64,000 bases of DNA from Thiothrix unzii (lineage in GTDB: Bacteria > Pseudomonadota > Gammaproteobacteria > Thiotrichales > Thiotrichaceae). Positions 53,680 through 63,612 of the stretch are shown here, in pieces (within the stretch, counting starts at the first letter, position 1; every line of letters begins with the position of its first letter). Position numbers and translations under genes: made by a program. The stretch is from NCBI RefSeq assembly GCF_017901175.1, contig NZ_CP072793.1:3286001-3350000 (forward strand). Reading direction: 5' to 3'. The notes beneath the pieces are model-generated. The model was not told the origin of the DNA. It saw only the letters and a program-made list of their open reading frames with translations, and did no database searches.

Positions 53680-55016
53680 CCTTGGATAAACAGCAACAGG
53701 CCAAGCTGTACCGCTATTACACTGAGCCAAAGATGGTCACGGAATTGACCCGTAAAACGTTGGCGTTGGTGCTGGCGGGCGGTGAAGGTTCACGTTTGAA
53801 AGATTTGACCATGTGGCGAGCGAAACCGGCAGTGCCGTTTGGTGGTAAATACCGCATTATCGACTTTGCCCTGTCTAACTGCGTGAATTCCGGGATTCGG
53901 CGCGTTGGGGTATTAACCCAATATAAATCGCACTCGTTGATTCGTCACTTACAGCGGGCATGGGGTTTCATGCGTGCGGAGATCGGCGAATTCGTGGAAA
54001 TTTTACCGGCACAACAACGTACTGCGAAGAAAGAGTGGTATCAGGGTACGGCGGATGCACTATTCCAGAATATGGATATTGTGCAGCGTCATGACCCCGA
54101 CTACGTGTTAGTGCTGGGCGGTGATCATATTTACACAATGGATTATTCCAAAATGTTGATGTATCACCACGAAACGGGAGCAGATTTCACCGTGGGCTGT
54201 ATTGAAGTGCCAGTGGAAGAAGCGAAAGGTTTTGGGGTGATGTCGGTGGATCAGGATTCACGGATTAACAAATTCGTGGAAAAACCCAGCCAGCCGGAAG
54301 AAATGCCGGGTAAGCCGGGTGTGGCCTTGGCTTCGATGGGGATTTACATTTTCTCGCGGGATTTCCTGTACCGCGTGTTGCATGAAGATGCATCTAAAGC
54401 CCATTCATCGCGCGATTTTGGCAAAGACATTATTCCGTCAAGTATCCATAAAGCCAAAGCAATGGCTTACCCTTTCCGCAAAAGCACGGGTGAACCGGGG
54501 TATTGGCGCGATGTGGGTACGCTGCATTCATACTGGCAGTCGAATATGGAGTTGTGCGGGGTTGATCCCGAACTGAATCTGTATGACCGTGATTGGCCGG
54601 TGTGGACTTATCAGGCGCAATACCCACCCGCTAAATTTGTGTTTGACGATGATGGTTGCCGTGGCGAAGCGATTGATTCGCTGATTTCTGCCGGGTGTAT
54701 CCTGTCGGGGGCGCGGGTCAAGCGTTCCATGATCTTTTTCGCTTCAACGGTGGAAAAGTACAGCATTATCAAAGACAGCGTGATTTTGCCGAAAGTCAGT
54801 ATTGGGCAGCATTGCCGCATTACCAAAGCCATTATTGATAAAGGCACGGTGATTCCTGACGGCACTGTAATTGGTGAAGATTTAGAACTCGACCGCAAGC
54901 GTTTCCACGTCACCGAAGAGGGGATTGTGTTAATTACGGCGGAAATGATGGGGCAGAAATTGCGCACCGGCAACAGTGACCAAGACAAGGATACCTTATG
55001 GCGGATGGCAAGCTAA
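53676..55016 (+). CDS. glgC: Glucose-1-phosphate adenylyltransferase
   Basis: GlgC makes ADP-glucose, the committed step of glycogen synthesis. The 446 residues have LVLAGGEGSRLKDLTMWRAK, PFGGKYRIIDFALSNCVNS (nucleotide and activator region), WYQGTADALFQN, VLVLGGDHIY, FVEKPSQP and a C-terminal left-handed beta-helix. Length and N-terminus suggest the allosteric fructose-1,6-bisphosphate-activated kind. It overlaps the next gene by 19 bases. Confidence 0.96.
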   Translation: MTLDKQQQAKLYRYYTEPKMVTELTRKTLALVLAGGEGSRLKDLTMWRAKPAVPFGGKYRIIDFALSNCVNSGIRRVGVLTQYKSHSLIRHLQRAWGFMRAEIGEFVEILPAQQRTAKKEWYQGTADALFQNMDIVQRHDPDYVLVLGGDHIYTMDYSKMLMYHHETGADFTVGCIEVPVEEAKGFGVMSVDQDSRINKFVEKPSQPEEMPGKPGVALASMGIYIFSRDFLYRVLHEDASKAHSSRDFGKDIIPSSIHKAKAMAYPFRKSTGEPGYWRDVGTLHSYWQSNMELCGVDPELNLYDRDWPVWTYQAQYPPAKFVFDDDGCRGEAIDSLISAGCILSGARVKRSMIFFASTVEKYSIIKDSVILPKVSIGQHCRITKAIIDKGTVIPDGTVIGEDLELDRKRFHVTEEGIVLITAEMMGQKLRTGNSDQDKDTLWRMAS

Positions 55017-56722
55017 ATGTCGTTTTGTGCTGGCACATGCACCAGCCTTGGTATCGTGATGGCTTAGACGGTGATTACCGTTTGCCGTGGGTTTACCTGC
55101 ACGGTTTGAAAGATTACAGCGATATGGCGGCACATTTGGAAATGCAGCCGCGTATGCGTTGTGTAGTGAATTTTTCTTCGGTGCTATTGGAGCAGGTGGA
55201 TGATTACGCGCAGTCTGTAACCCAGTTTCTGGAAACCGGCGCACCGATGCATGACCGCTTGTTGAATTTACTGGCGGGTATCGAGCCGATTCCCGTTGAT
55301 GTCAGTCAGCGTGCGGAACTGATCGGGGAATGCCAGCGTTGCCACGCGCCGACGATGATTCATAAGCACCCGCCGTTTCAGCGTTTGTTCAAAATGATTG
55401 GCGCAACCGATGAGTCGGGTGTGGGTAATCAGCGGTTTCGTTGTTCCTTGGTGTATTTAAGTGACCAGTATTTTCTGGATTTGCTGACTTGGTATCACTT
55501 GGCTTGGCTGGGGCAGTCGTTGCAACACCTTCCAAGTGTGCAACGCTTAATGGCGCAGGGTAAGGAGTTTACAGCGCAAGACCGGCATGAGTTGCTGCAA
55601 GTAATGCGTGATTGTTTGGCGGGATTGCTACCACGTTACCGGCAATTAGCGGAACGCGGGCAGGTTGAACTGTCGATGACTCCGTACATGCACCCGATTG
55701 TGCCGTTGCTCAACGATTTCCAGAATATGCGTTGTGCATTACCGGATGCACCTGCACCGCACGCAGCGGATTACCCGGAAGGTGTGGAGCGTTCGCGTTG
55801 GCATTTACAGCGCGGTATTGAAGTATTTGAGCATTATTTCGGGCGTAAACCGCAAGGTGTGTGGTTATCCGAAGGTGGTGTGAGCGAAGATGCGGTGCGC
55901 TTGCTGGATGAATACGGGATTCGCTGGACGGCTTCTGGTGAAGGTGTGTGGCGTAATAGTTGCCGCTTATCGGCTTACGACGGCGAGGACGAACACAGCA
56001 AACGCAGCCTGTTTATGCCTTACCAGTTGGCAGATTCTGAGGTGCGGGTGTTTTTCCGCGATGACGGCTTGTCGGATTTAATCGGCTTTAAATACAGCGA
56101 TTGGCACGCCCGTGATGCCGTGGGTGATTTCGTTCAGCATTTGGAAAACATTGCGGTTTTCTTAAATAGTCATGCACCGCAGCGCGTCGTGTCGATTATT
56201 CTGGATGGGGAAAATGCGTGGGAATATTACCCGAACAACGGTGCGTATTTCCTCGAAGCCTTGTATGCCGCATTAGTGAGTTCTGATCAGATTAATGTCA
56301 CCACCTTTGCACAAGTTAGCCAAACTTTACCCTCACGCCCATTGCCTGCGTTATGTGCGGGGAGCTGGGTGTATGGTTCGTTTTCGACTTGGATTGGTTC
56401 GCCAGACAAAAATCGTGGCTGGGATTACTTGGTGGAAGCCAAACACGTGTTTGATCGTGTGATGGCAGCAGGGTCATTAACACCGGCACAGCAAGAGCTT
56501 GCCAGCCGTCAATTAGGGGTGTGCGAAGGCTCCGACTGGTTCTGGTGGTTTGGGGATTACAACCCATCGGACAGCGTGCGTGATTTCGAGCGGTTGTATC
56601 GGCGGCAGTTGCGTAAGTTATACGCGCTGTTGGGTGTGCCAGCTCCCGATTATCTCGATAAGCCAGTTTCACAAGGCGGTGGCGGTGCGGAAAACGCCGG
56701 TACGATGCGCAGGAATACGTAA
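54998..56722 (+). CDS. Glycoside hydrolase family 57 protein
   Basis: The 574-residue protein begins MADGKLNVVLCWHMHQPWYR, typical of GH57 alpha-glucanases with the HMHQPxY motif. GVWLSEGGVSEDAVRLLDEY holds the likely catalytic Glu, and IILDGENAWEYYPNNG the later motif. GH57 enzymes cut or transfer alpha-1,4/1,6-glucan. Its place between glgC and malQ, with an overlap of 19 bases with glgC and one base with malQ, indicates a role in glycogen degradation or trimming. Confidence 0.93.
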   Translation: MADGKLNVVLCWHMHQPWYRDGLDGDYRLPWVYLHGLKDYSDMAAHLEMQPRMRCVVNFSSVLLEQVDDYAQSVTQFLETGAPMHDRLLNLLAGIEPIPVDVSQRAELIGECQRCHAPTMIHKHPPFQRLFKMIGATDESGVGNQRFRCSLVYLSDQYFLDLLTWYHLAWLGQSLQHLPSVQRLMAQGKEFTAQDRHELLQVMRDCLAGLLPRYRQLAERGQVELSMTPYMHPIVPLLNDFQNMRCALPDAPAPHAADYPEGVERSRWHLQRGIEVFEHYFGRKPQGVWLSEGGVSEDAVRLLDEYGIRWTASGEGVWRNSCRLSAYDGEDEHSKRSLFMPYQLADSEVRVFFRDDGLSDLIGFKYSDWHARDAVGDFVQHLENIAVFLNSHAPQRVVSIILDGENAWEYYPNNGAYFLEALYAALVSSDQINVTTFAQVSQTLPSRPLPALCAGSWVYGSFSTWIGSPDKNRGWDYLVEAKHVFDRVMAAGSLTPAQQELASRQLGVCEGSDWFWWFGDYNPSDSVRDFERLYRRQLRKLYALLGVPAPDYLDKPVSQGGGGAENAGTMRRNT

Positions 56723-58092
56723 TGGGTCAAGGGTTAAATACGGGGCGTGTTGCTGGTGTGTTGTTGCACCCGACATCATTGCCATCCGGTCGTTTGGATG
56801 CAGATGCTTATCGCTGGGTTGATTGGTTAGCGCAGGCGGGTTTACGGGTGTGGCAGATGTTGCCGTTGGGTGTGCCGCTGGTGGGGTTGTCGCCGTATCA
56901 GTGTGCGTCGGCGTTTGCGATTAATCCGGGGTTGTTTGCTGGCGGGGTGTCGGGGAGTGATGACGCTACCGCTTTCAGTGTTTGGTACGAAAGTCAGCGG
57001 CATTGGGTGGACGATTATGCATTGTTCATGGTGTTGAAGCAGCAGTTTGCGGGGCAGGAGTGGACGGCATGGCCGAGTGCGTTGCGTCAGCGCGAACCGC
57101 AGGCAATGGCGCAAGTGCGTAGTGAACACGCGGCGGCGATTAGCAGCTTGATTCAAGAGCAATACCGTTGTTATTGCCAGTGGCAGGATTTACGTCAATA
57201 CGCCACCCGGCAAGGTGTCGCACTGTTTGGCGATATGCCGATTTTTGTGGCTTATGACAGCGCGGATGTCTGGGCGCACCCGGAATTGTTTTTGCTGAAT
57301 GCAGACGGTGAAGCAGAATGGGTTACGGGCGTGCCGCCGGATTATTTTTCTGAAACCGGGCAACGCTGGGGCAACCCGCACTATCACTGGGAACGCATGG
57401 CGCAAACCGATTTCCAGTGGTGGCGGCAACGTTTGGAATACCATTTTGCGTTTTTTGATCTGGTGCGGATTGATCACTTTCGTGGCTTGGCGGCGAGTTG
57501 GATGATTCCGGCGAGTGAGCCGACCGCGATCAACGGTTACTGGCAAAACGTTCCCGGCGATGCCATGTTAGCCAGTATTCAAGCGGCTTTGGGCGATTTA
57601 CCGTTAGTGGCGGAAGATTTGGGGGTGATTACCCCGGATGTCACCGCGTTGCGCGATAAATACGCTTTACCTGGTATGAGCGTATTGCAGTTTAGCTTTG
57701 ACCATTTTGAAGATAACCCGCATAAACCGCAGAACGTGCGTGAAAATACCGTGTATTACACCGGGACGCACGACAATGATACCTTACTGGGCTGGTTTAA
57801 CAGTCTGGATGCTGCGATGCAGCAACACGTCTTGCAGTCGCTGGCAATTACCGATGTGAGCGCGTTAACCACCGCGATGCTGGATACGGTGTTTGCCAGT
57901 AATGCGTTATTGGCGTTAGTGCCGTTGCAGGATTTATTGCAGTTGGATAATGCGGCACGAATGAATGTACCGGGGACAGTCGACGGCAATTGGCAGTGGC
58001 GTTTCCAGTGGTCACAGTTGCCGGAAAACTTGGCATCGGTTTTGCACGAATCCTTATTACACCACCAACGTTTAGGAAATACACCGCCATGA
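56722..58092 (+). CDS. malQ: 4-alpha-glucanotransferase
   Basis: MalQ disproportionates maltodextrins. The 456 residues are a short GH77 enzyme: [59 protein letters not shown] (nucleophile Asp), [16 protein letters not shown] (acid/base Glu) and [14 protein letters not shown] (third carboxylate). Some MalQ are about 500 residues; this one is compact. It overlaps glgB by four bases (ATGA). Confidence 0.94.
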   Translation: MGQGLNTGRVAGVLLHPTSLPSGRLDADAYRWVDWLAQAGLRVWQMLPLGVPLVGLSPYQCASAFAINPGLFAGGVSGSDDATAFSVWYESQRHWVDDYALFMVLKQQFAGQEWTAWPSALRQREPQAMAQVRSEHAAAISSLIQEQYRCYCQWQDLRQYATRQGVALFGDMPIFVAYDSADVWAHPELFLLNADGEAEWVTGVPPDYFSETGQRWGNPHYHWERMAQTDFQWWRQRLEYHFAFFDLVRIDHFRGLAASWMIPASEPTAINGYWQNVPGDAMLASIQAALGDLPLVAEDLGVITPDVTALRDKYALPGMSVLQFSFDHFEDNPHKPQNVRENTVYYTGTHDNDTLLGWFNSLDAAMQQHVLQSLAITDVSALTTAMLDTVFASNALLALVPLQDLLQLDNAARMNVPGTVDGNWQWRFQWSQLPENLASVLHESLLHHQRLGNTPP

Positions 58093-59978
58093 AACCACTG
58101 TTAAGTGCGTTCGACCTCAATTTGTTGATGGCAGGTAAGCATCATCATGCTTGGAAAATCTTGGGCGCACATCCGCTGGTACTAGAAGGCGTTGAAGGTT
58201 GCCGTTTTGCAGTCTGGGCTCCGGGCGTACAACGTGTGAGCGTGGTCGGCGATTTTAATCAGTGGGACGGGCGTGAACACCCGATGCGTTGTTGCGGGGA
58301 TTCCGGGGTGTGGGAAGTATTTATTCCCGGCTTGCCAAGCGGCGCGGCGTATAAATACGAAATTCTTAACCGTAATGGGCATTTGCTGGTTAAAACCGAC
58401 CCGTATGCCCAGCAAATGTTTTTACGCCCAGAAACCACATCATGCGTTCCGAGCGTAGGTGATTACACTTGGCAAGATGCGCAATGGGTAGCAGCACGCG
58501 CCGAGTTTGATTGGCAACATCGCCCACTCAGCGTTTACGAAGTGCATACCGGTTCTTGGCGCAAACACCCGGACGGGCGTTTTTATTCGTGGGCAGAATT
58601 GACGGAAACGTTGATTCCTTACGTGAAAGATTTGAATTACACCCACATTGAATTGCTCCCCGTAGCGGAACATCCGCTGGATGAATCGTGGGGTTATCAG
58701 GTGTCGGGCTATTACGCACCGACTGCCCGCCACGGTACGGCGGATGAATTTCGTGCTTTTGTGGATGCTTGTCACCAGCAAGGCATTGGGGTGTTGCTGG
58801 ATTGGGTTCCGGCGCATTTCCCGAAAGATGCTTTCGCGCTGGCAAAATTTACCGGCGAACCGCTGTACGAACACGCTGACCCACGCAGGGGCGAACATCA
58901 AGATTGGGGAACGCTGATCTTTGATTTCGGGCGTAATGAGGTGCGTAATTTCCTGATTTCCAACGCGCTGTTCTGGATTGATGAATTCCATATCGACGGG
59001 TTGCGGGTGGATGCGGTGGCTTCGATGCTGTATCTGGATTATTCGCGCAAGGCGGGTGAATGGTTGCCGAATCAGTACGGCGGGCGTGAAAATTTAGAAG
59101 CCATTGCGTTCTTGCGGGAAATGAATACGGTGGTTCATGGCTATTTCCCCGGAGTGCTGACGATTGCGGAAGAATCAACTTCATGGCCTGCGGTATCGCG
59201 TCCGGTGGAGCTGGGCGGTTTAGGTTTTAGCATGAAATGGAATATGGGTTGGATGAACGATAACCTGTCGTACATTGAGCAAAACCCGATTCACCGCAAA
59301 TATCACCATAATCTGCTGACGTTTAGCCAGATGTATGCGTATTCGGAAAACTTTGTGTTGCCGTTGTCGCACGATGAAGTGGTGCATTTAAAGCACAGTA
59401 TGCTGGATAAAATGCCAGGGGATTACTGGCAGGCATTTGCGAATTTGCGCTTGTTTTACGCATGGCATTACGCGCATCCCGGCAAGAAATTGCTGTTTAT
59501 GGGGTCGGAATTCGGGCAATGGGCAGAATGGAACGCCAAGCGTGAACTCGATTGGTCATTGTGCAGTTTTCCGGCACATGACAGCGTGCGCCATTTATTG
59601 CGGGATTTAAACCGGTTGTACCGGGATTTACCGGCGTTGCATCAGTTTGATTTTGACGGGCGCGGCTTTCAGTGGATTGATTGCCATGATTCGGATCAGT
59701 CGGTGCTGAGTTTGGTGCGTCGCGGCGAAACAGCGCAGGATACGGTGGTGATTTTGCTAAACTTTACCCCAGTGCCGCGCTATAACTACCGCATTGGTGT
59801 GCCGGAGGCGGCGAGTTATTGCGAAATTCTGAATACCGATTCGACTTATTATGGCGGTAGTAACTGCGGTAATGCGGGGGCGTTGTCGGTGTTGGCAGAG
59901 CCTTGGATGGGCTTTACGCATTCTGTGGAAGTGACTCTGCCACCGCTTGCCGCCTTGTTCTTATCGAGTGGAGCGTAG
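58089..59978 (+). CDS. glgB: 1,4-alpha-glucan branching enzyme
   Basis: GlgB adds alpha-1,6 branches to glycogen. The 629 residues have a CBM48 domain ([20 protein letters not shown]), the GH13 catalytic domain with [19 protein letters not shown] (nucleophile Asp), [13 protein letters not shown] (Glu) and [11 protein letters not shown] (His-Asp), and a C-terminal all-beta domain. The N1 domain of E. coli GlgB is lacking. ATG 58089 overlaps the malQ stop; the frame continues upstream only as a shadow. glgA should follow directly, but a three-gene cassette is present instead. Confidence 0.96.
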   Translation: MKPLLSAFDLNLLMAGKHHHAWKILGAHPLVLEGVEGCRFAVWAPGVQRVSVVGDFNQWDGREHPMRCCGDSGVWEVFIPGLPSGAAYKYEILNRNGHLLVKTDPYAQQMFLRPETTSCVPSVGDYTWQDAQWVAARAEFDWQHRPLSVYEVHTGSWRKHPDGRFYSWAELTETLIPYVKDLNYTHIELLPVAEHPLDESWGYQVSGYYAPTARHGTADEFRAFVDACHQQGIGVLLDWVPAHFPKDAFALAKFTGEPLYEHADPRRGEHQDWGTLIFDFGRNEVRNFLISNALFWIDEFHIDGLRVDAVASMLYLDYSRKAGEWLPNQYGGRENLEAIAFLREMNTVVHGYFPGVLTIAEESTSWPAVSRPVELGGLGFSMKWNMGWMNDNLSYIEQNPIHRKYHHNLLTFSQMYAYSENFVLPLSHDEVVHLKHSMLDKMPGDYWQAFANLRLFYAWHYAHPGKKLLFMGSEFGQWAEWNAKRELDWSLCSFPAHDSVRHLLRDLNRLYRDLPALHQFDFDGRGFQWIDCHDSDQSVLSLVRRGETAQDTVVILLNFTPVPRYNYRIGVPEAASYCEILNTDSTYYGGSNCGNAGALSVLAEPWMGFTHSVEVTLPPLAALFLSSGA

Positions 59979-60021
59979 ATAATCGGTGTCATTCCATGTT
60001 TTCAAAGGAAATAAAATCATC

Positions 60022-61572
60022 ATGATTGATGAGTCCACGGAAATTGAGGCATCAGAGAATGGGGTTGTCCCAGAGAAACAGCTTACCACTATTCATGAAG
60101 CACGATCCGAGAGTGGTGAACCTGCGGGTGTCGAAGCTGATGATGCTGACGATCTGATTGAGCCATTTGATCCTGATTTGATTTCCATTGAACAGCGTGT
60201 TGTGCCGATGGATACCCTGATTCGGCGTTTGAAGCAAGGTTCTGTTCGTCTCAACCCCAATTTCCAGCGTAAAGAGGTTTGGGATGATGGGCGGCGTAGC
60301 CGTTTGATTGAATCTATTATCCTACGGATTCCTCTGCCGATGTTCTACGTGTCAGCGGATGTGGAAGGACGTTGGGACGTGGTGGATGGCTTGCAACGTT
60401 TGTCTACCATCCGTAATTTTATTTTGGGTGATGAGAACAACGCGAAATTGCGGCTGAAAAAACTGGAGTTTCTGGGGGAACGCTTAAACGGTAAAACGTT
60501 CGATGATATTGATATTAATAGTCCGGCCTATCAGCGGATGATCAATACCATCTTAGAAACAGAAATGCGCTTTACCATTATTAACCCAGGTACGCCAGAA
60601 GAAGTTAAGCGCAATGTTTTCAAGCGATTGAATACTGGTGGTTTACCGTTAACCTCCCAAGAAATACGTCATGCCTTGTATCAGGGGCAAGTAACAGATT
60701 TGCTCGCAACGTTAGCAGAAAGTAAATCTTTTAAGGAAGCGACAGATAACTCTATCAATGATAGTCGGATGGCAGCGCGTGAACTGGTGCTTTATTTCTT
60801 AGCGTTTGCGGTTTTTCCACACTCTGCCTATAAGGGTAATATGGATACATGGTTAAGTAATACCATGCGTGTTATTAACCTAATGCCCAATTTAGAGCAG
60901 TCAAAGCTTATAAAGATATTTGGTAGCCAAGAAAATATCCCTGAGATTAAAGTAAGAAGTATTAAATGCCTGAGTGAGCGTTTTGAACTTGCCATGAGGC
61001 GGGGGCTAATACTGTTTGGGAAATATACGTTCCGTAAATCCTTATCTGTTCGAGGTTATTATCGTACTCCGGTCAATAAAGCATTATTTGAAACATGGGG
61101 AAATATTCTCGCAGAATTAAATCAAGAAGATTTTAATGTATTGCATAGGAATAAGGAGCTTTTAGTGAGAGTATATGATATTCTGTTAAATGGCGATGAT
61201 AGGCTGCGAGAATTGATTGATCCGTTTTTAATAGCAGATTTTGATTTTAAAGAGGAATCTTTAATATATAAAACATCTGATGGAATAATAAAAGAATTTA
61301 ATTTAAAGAAATTGACATTTTTTGTATTTGGAGATGATATAGACTTTATCAGAGTATTCCCTCTGAGAATTCAAGAAACACCTTCAGAGGAAAATGAAAA
61401 AAGAATAGAAAATTATTCATGTCTTTTATTAAATGGACATATAGGGGAGTCACTTTACTCCTCTATCAGCCGCCATGCTTCAAAGGTTGAGAGCGTTAAG
61501 CGTCGTTATATGTATCTTGGTAATCTGGTGAAGAATATCATTACTTATGCAAAGCAGGAGCAAACGGCGTGA
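60022..61572 (+). CDS. DUF262-domain protein (GmrS-like), first gene of a cassette
   Basis: The 516-residue protein has a ParB-like DUF262 fold: LNPNFQRKEVWDDGRRSRLI, ILRIPLPMF, the nucleotide-binding-like DGLQR (122-126), and VFKRLNTGGLPLTSQEIRHA (200-218). DUF262 proteins include GmrS of the GmrSD type IV restriction system, where it provides NTP hydrolysis and sensing. The DUF1524 HNH nuclease half of GmrD is absent from this protein. The C-terminal half is unusually AT-rich: in 61261-61320 only 9 of 60 bases are G or C. ATG 60022 is preferred; a GTG at 59986 is possible. The stop overlaps the next gene as GTGA. Function is inferred. Confidence 0.85.
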   Translation: MIDESTEIEASENGVVPEKQLTTIHEARSESGEPAGVEADDADDLIEPFDPDLISIEQRVVPMDTLIRRLKQGSVRLNPNFQRKEVWDDGRRSRLIESIILRIPLPMFYVSADVEGRWDVVDGLQRLSTIRNFILGDENNAKLRLKKLEFLGERLNGKTFDDIDINSPAYQRMINTILETEMRFTIINPGTPEEVKRNVFKRLNTGGLPLTSQEIRHALYQGQVTDLLATLAESKSFKEATDNSINDSRMAARELVLYFLAFAVFPHSAYKGNMDTWLSNTMRVINLMPNLEQSKLIKIFGSQENIPEIKVRSIKCLSERFELAMRRGLILFGKYTFRKSLSVRGYYRTPVNKALFETWGNILAELNQEDFNVLHRNKELLVRVYDILLNGDDRLRELIDPFLIADFDFKEESLIYKTSDGIIKEFNLKKLTFFVFGDDIDFIRVFPLRIQETPSEENEKRIENYSCLLLNGHIGESLYSSISRHASKVESVKRRYMYLGNLVKNIITYAKQEQTA

Positions 61573-62636
61573 TTAGTGCCATACATTTAAAAGCTTTTAA
61601 ATCTTATCCTGATGCAGAAATTCCTTTTAAGCCACTGACTTTGCTATCGGGTTTGAATAATAGCGGCAAAAGCTCCCTGATTCAGGCGGTGCGGATGTAT
61701 CAACAAGCAGCAAATGGTCAATCGCCGCTGTTAGAACATCATGGTGATGTCAGTGATATGCGTTCACGTTTGTCTTTTCCAAGTGATGCGATTGAAATTA
61801 TGTGCATATTTACGGATGGCACGTCATCGCGTTTTCACTTGAATGATGATGCGTTGGAAAATCCCGAACGTTGCCCCGTCAGTTTTTATGTCAGTGCAGA
61901 CCGTTTGGGGCCACAAACTGTGTTGCCGTTGCGTCGGGCATTTTCGGCACTACCAGACATGGGAGAACAAGGCCGTTATGTGTTGGATGTGTTGGGACGA
62001 TTACGTGATTCACGGATACCTGACACATTGGTGCATCCCAAAGCGCAATCTAAATCATTGCAACATGTTCTGGATGGATGGTTAAGTGAGATTGCCCCCG
62101 GCATCGAGTTTTCATTTGAACCCGATGCAAAAGCGGATGTATCACGGGCAGAGATTGATACATTCCGTCCAGTCAATGTGGGTTTTGGCTTGAGCTATAC
62201 CTTGCCTATTTTGGTAGCGGTTTTGGGTATGGTTGCACAAGCACCTGCTGATGGATGGGTTAATAATTGGGGTGAACGTTGGGATGAGAAGCGGCAATCG
62301 GAAGGGAGATTGGTGATTCTGGAAAATCCAGAGGCTCACTTGCATCCACAGGGGCAGACGGCAATGGGACGTTTATTAGCTTTAGCGGCTGCTTCAGGCG
62401 TGCAGGTATTGGTGGAAACACACAGTGATCACTTGATGGATGGTATTCGACTGGCAGTAAAAGAAGGTTTGCTGGATGCAGATAATGTTGCTTTTCATTA
62501 TCTGACTAAAAATAAGGAGGGAGTGACTGAAGTTAAATCTCCTAAAATCTATCAAAACGGTAAACTGGATTTTTGGCCTGATGGCTTCTTTGATCAAGCC
62601 TTGAAAAACAGTGCATTGTTGGCGAAGCGGGGCTGA
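61569..62636 (+). CDS. AAA/OLD-like ATPase with DUF3696 C-terminus
   Basis: The 355-residue ATPase has the SMC/ABC-like N-terminus MISAIHLKAFKSYPDAEIPF, Walker A GLNNSGKS (28-35), Walker B LVILENPEAHLHP (248-260), an H-loop VETHSDHL (282-289) and DFWPDGFFDQALKNS near the end, the DUF3696 mark. No TOPRIM domain follows, unlike classic OLD nucleases. GTG 61569 overlaps the DUF262 stop by four bases, and the next gene begins 3 bases after its own stop. It is likely to sense or assemble on nucleic acid. Confidence 0.9.
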   Translation: MISAIHLKAFKSYPDAEIPFKPLTLLSGLNNSGKSSLIQAVRMYQQAANGQSPLLEHHGDVSDMRSRLSFPSDAIEIMCIFTDGTSSRFHLNDDALENPERCPVSFYVSADRLGPQTVLPLRRAFSALPDMGEQGRYVLDVLGRLRDSRIPDTLVHPKAQSKSLQHVLDGWLSEIAPGIEFSFEPDAKADVSRAEIDTFRPVNVGFGLSYTLPILVAVLGMVAQAPADGWVNNWGERWDEKRQSEGRLVILENPEAHLHPQGQTAMGRLLALAAASGVQVLVETHSDHLMDGIRLAVKEGLLDADNVAFHYLTKNKEGVTEVKSPKIYQNGKLDFWPDGFFDQALKNSALLAKRG

Positions 62637-62639
62637 TGC

Positions 62640-63548
62640 GTGGATATTAGTTTGTGCTTGAATCCAAACAGCTTCCCCGCTGCTTCTGCTGAGCAGGCTT
62701 ACCAATTATTTGAAGATTCTTGGCAGGGTGTTTTAGCTTTATACCAGAATGGTGATCGTTACCTTCTGTATTTGGATACGCTTTCTAATGATAATTTGCA
62801 TGATTTTTCTTTGGCGGAATCCTTCACTTACGATGATTTCTTGAACCTTTTAATGGCACGAGGAGAGCGGGATCTTCATAACTTTCTAACTCAGTTAGAG
62901 GATAAAAGTCCTGCTTTAGATTATTTAGACACAGAAACACTAGACGATATAGCCAGTTATTCGTTTTATATGCCGAATCATCCTATACCTAGATACGCGG
63001 ACACCTTCTCCTTAGCTTATTTCCTCGATGCTATTTTGCTGAGCATCAACACATCGCCACAATGGGCTAGTCACCAAGTGACAATTGCACGGATAGCGGA
63101 TGATGGGCGTTATATTGATGAGCAACTGGCTTTACACCATATTGCCACTCAGACACATGGGCAGCAATTATTTCAGCAGTTTTCACAGGATGATATTAAA
63201 GCTGTGTGTACTCAAGCGGTGATGACAGTTGAGTTCGTTAGTTGGTATCAAGAGCTTGCTGCTGAAAATAAACGGCGAGTGTTTGATAAGTTTAAGTTGG
63301 CTTGCGAACGCCAGTTTCAGGGAGCAAAACCTTTATTTGATTCACTCATCAATAGTGATGGTATCCGTGAAATACGCTTTAGTGCTTATTCCGGTGGAGC
63401 AATTCGCATCTTGTTCAAGGCGATGAGTGATGCTAAACACGCTATTTTGTTGGGCTTTATTAAGAAAAGTAACAGTGGTGGATATACTGAGAATATCCCT
63501 AAAGCAGAAGCGTTATTTCACCAGTTACAGATGCGAAATAACACATGA
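62640..63548 (+). CDS. Cassette effector candidate with RelE/HigB-like C-terminal domain
   Basis: The 302-residue protein is not recognised as a whole. Residues 1 to about 190 form an unknown, acidic, helix-rich domain (LDDIASYSFYMPNHP; WASHQVTIARIADDGRYIDE). Residues about 198-300 fit the RelE/HigB (Gp49-like) toxin fold: SWYQELAAENKRRVFDKFKL, then GIREIRFSAYSGGAIRILFK and AILLGFIKKS, ending in a helix (KAEALFHQLQ). Such domains are ribosome-dependent or free mRNA nucleases. Its GTG start is 3 bases after the ATPase stop. The RelE assignment comes from pattern reading and is not certain. Confidence 0.72.
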   Translation: MDISLCLNPNSFPAASAEQAYQLFEDSWQGVLALYQNGDRYLLYLDTLSNDNLHDFSLAESFTYDDFLNLLMARGERDLHNFLTQLEDKSPALDYLDTETLDDIASYSFYMPNHPIPRYADTFSLAYFLDAILLSINTSPQWASHQVTIARIADDGRYIDEQLALHHIATQTHGQQLFQQFSQDDIKAVCTQAVMTVEFVSWYQELAAENKRRVFDKFKLACERQFQGAKPLFDSLINSDGIREIRFSAYSGGAIRILFKAMSDAKHAILLGFIKKSNSGGYTENIPKAEALFHQLQMRNNT

Positions 63549-63612
63549 CAGAGCCACTAATTAATTTCTTCTCTAAAACTGTATTTTCAATGAGATTGTA
63601 GAGATCAATGCC

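Noticed and set aside
60022-61572. Complete GmrSD type IV restriction enzyme
   Set aside because: The DUF262 part is present, but no DUF1524 HNH motif is found in this protein or the next two.
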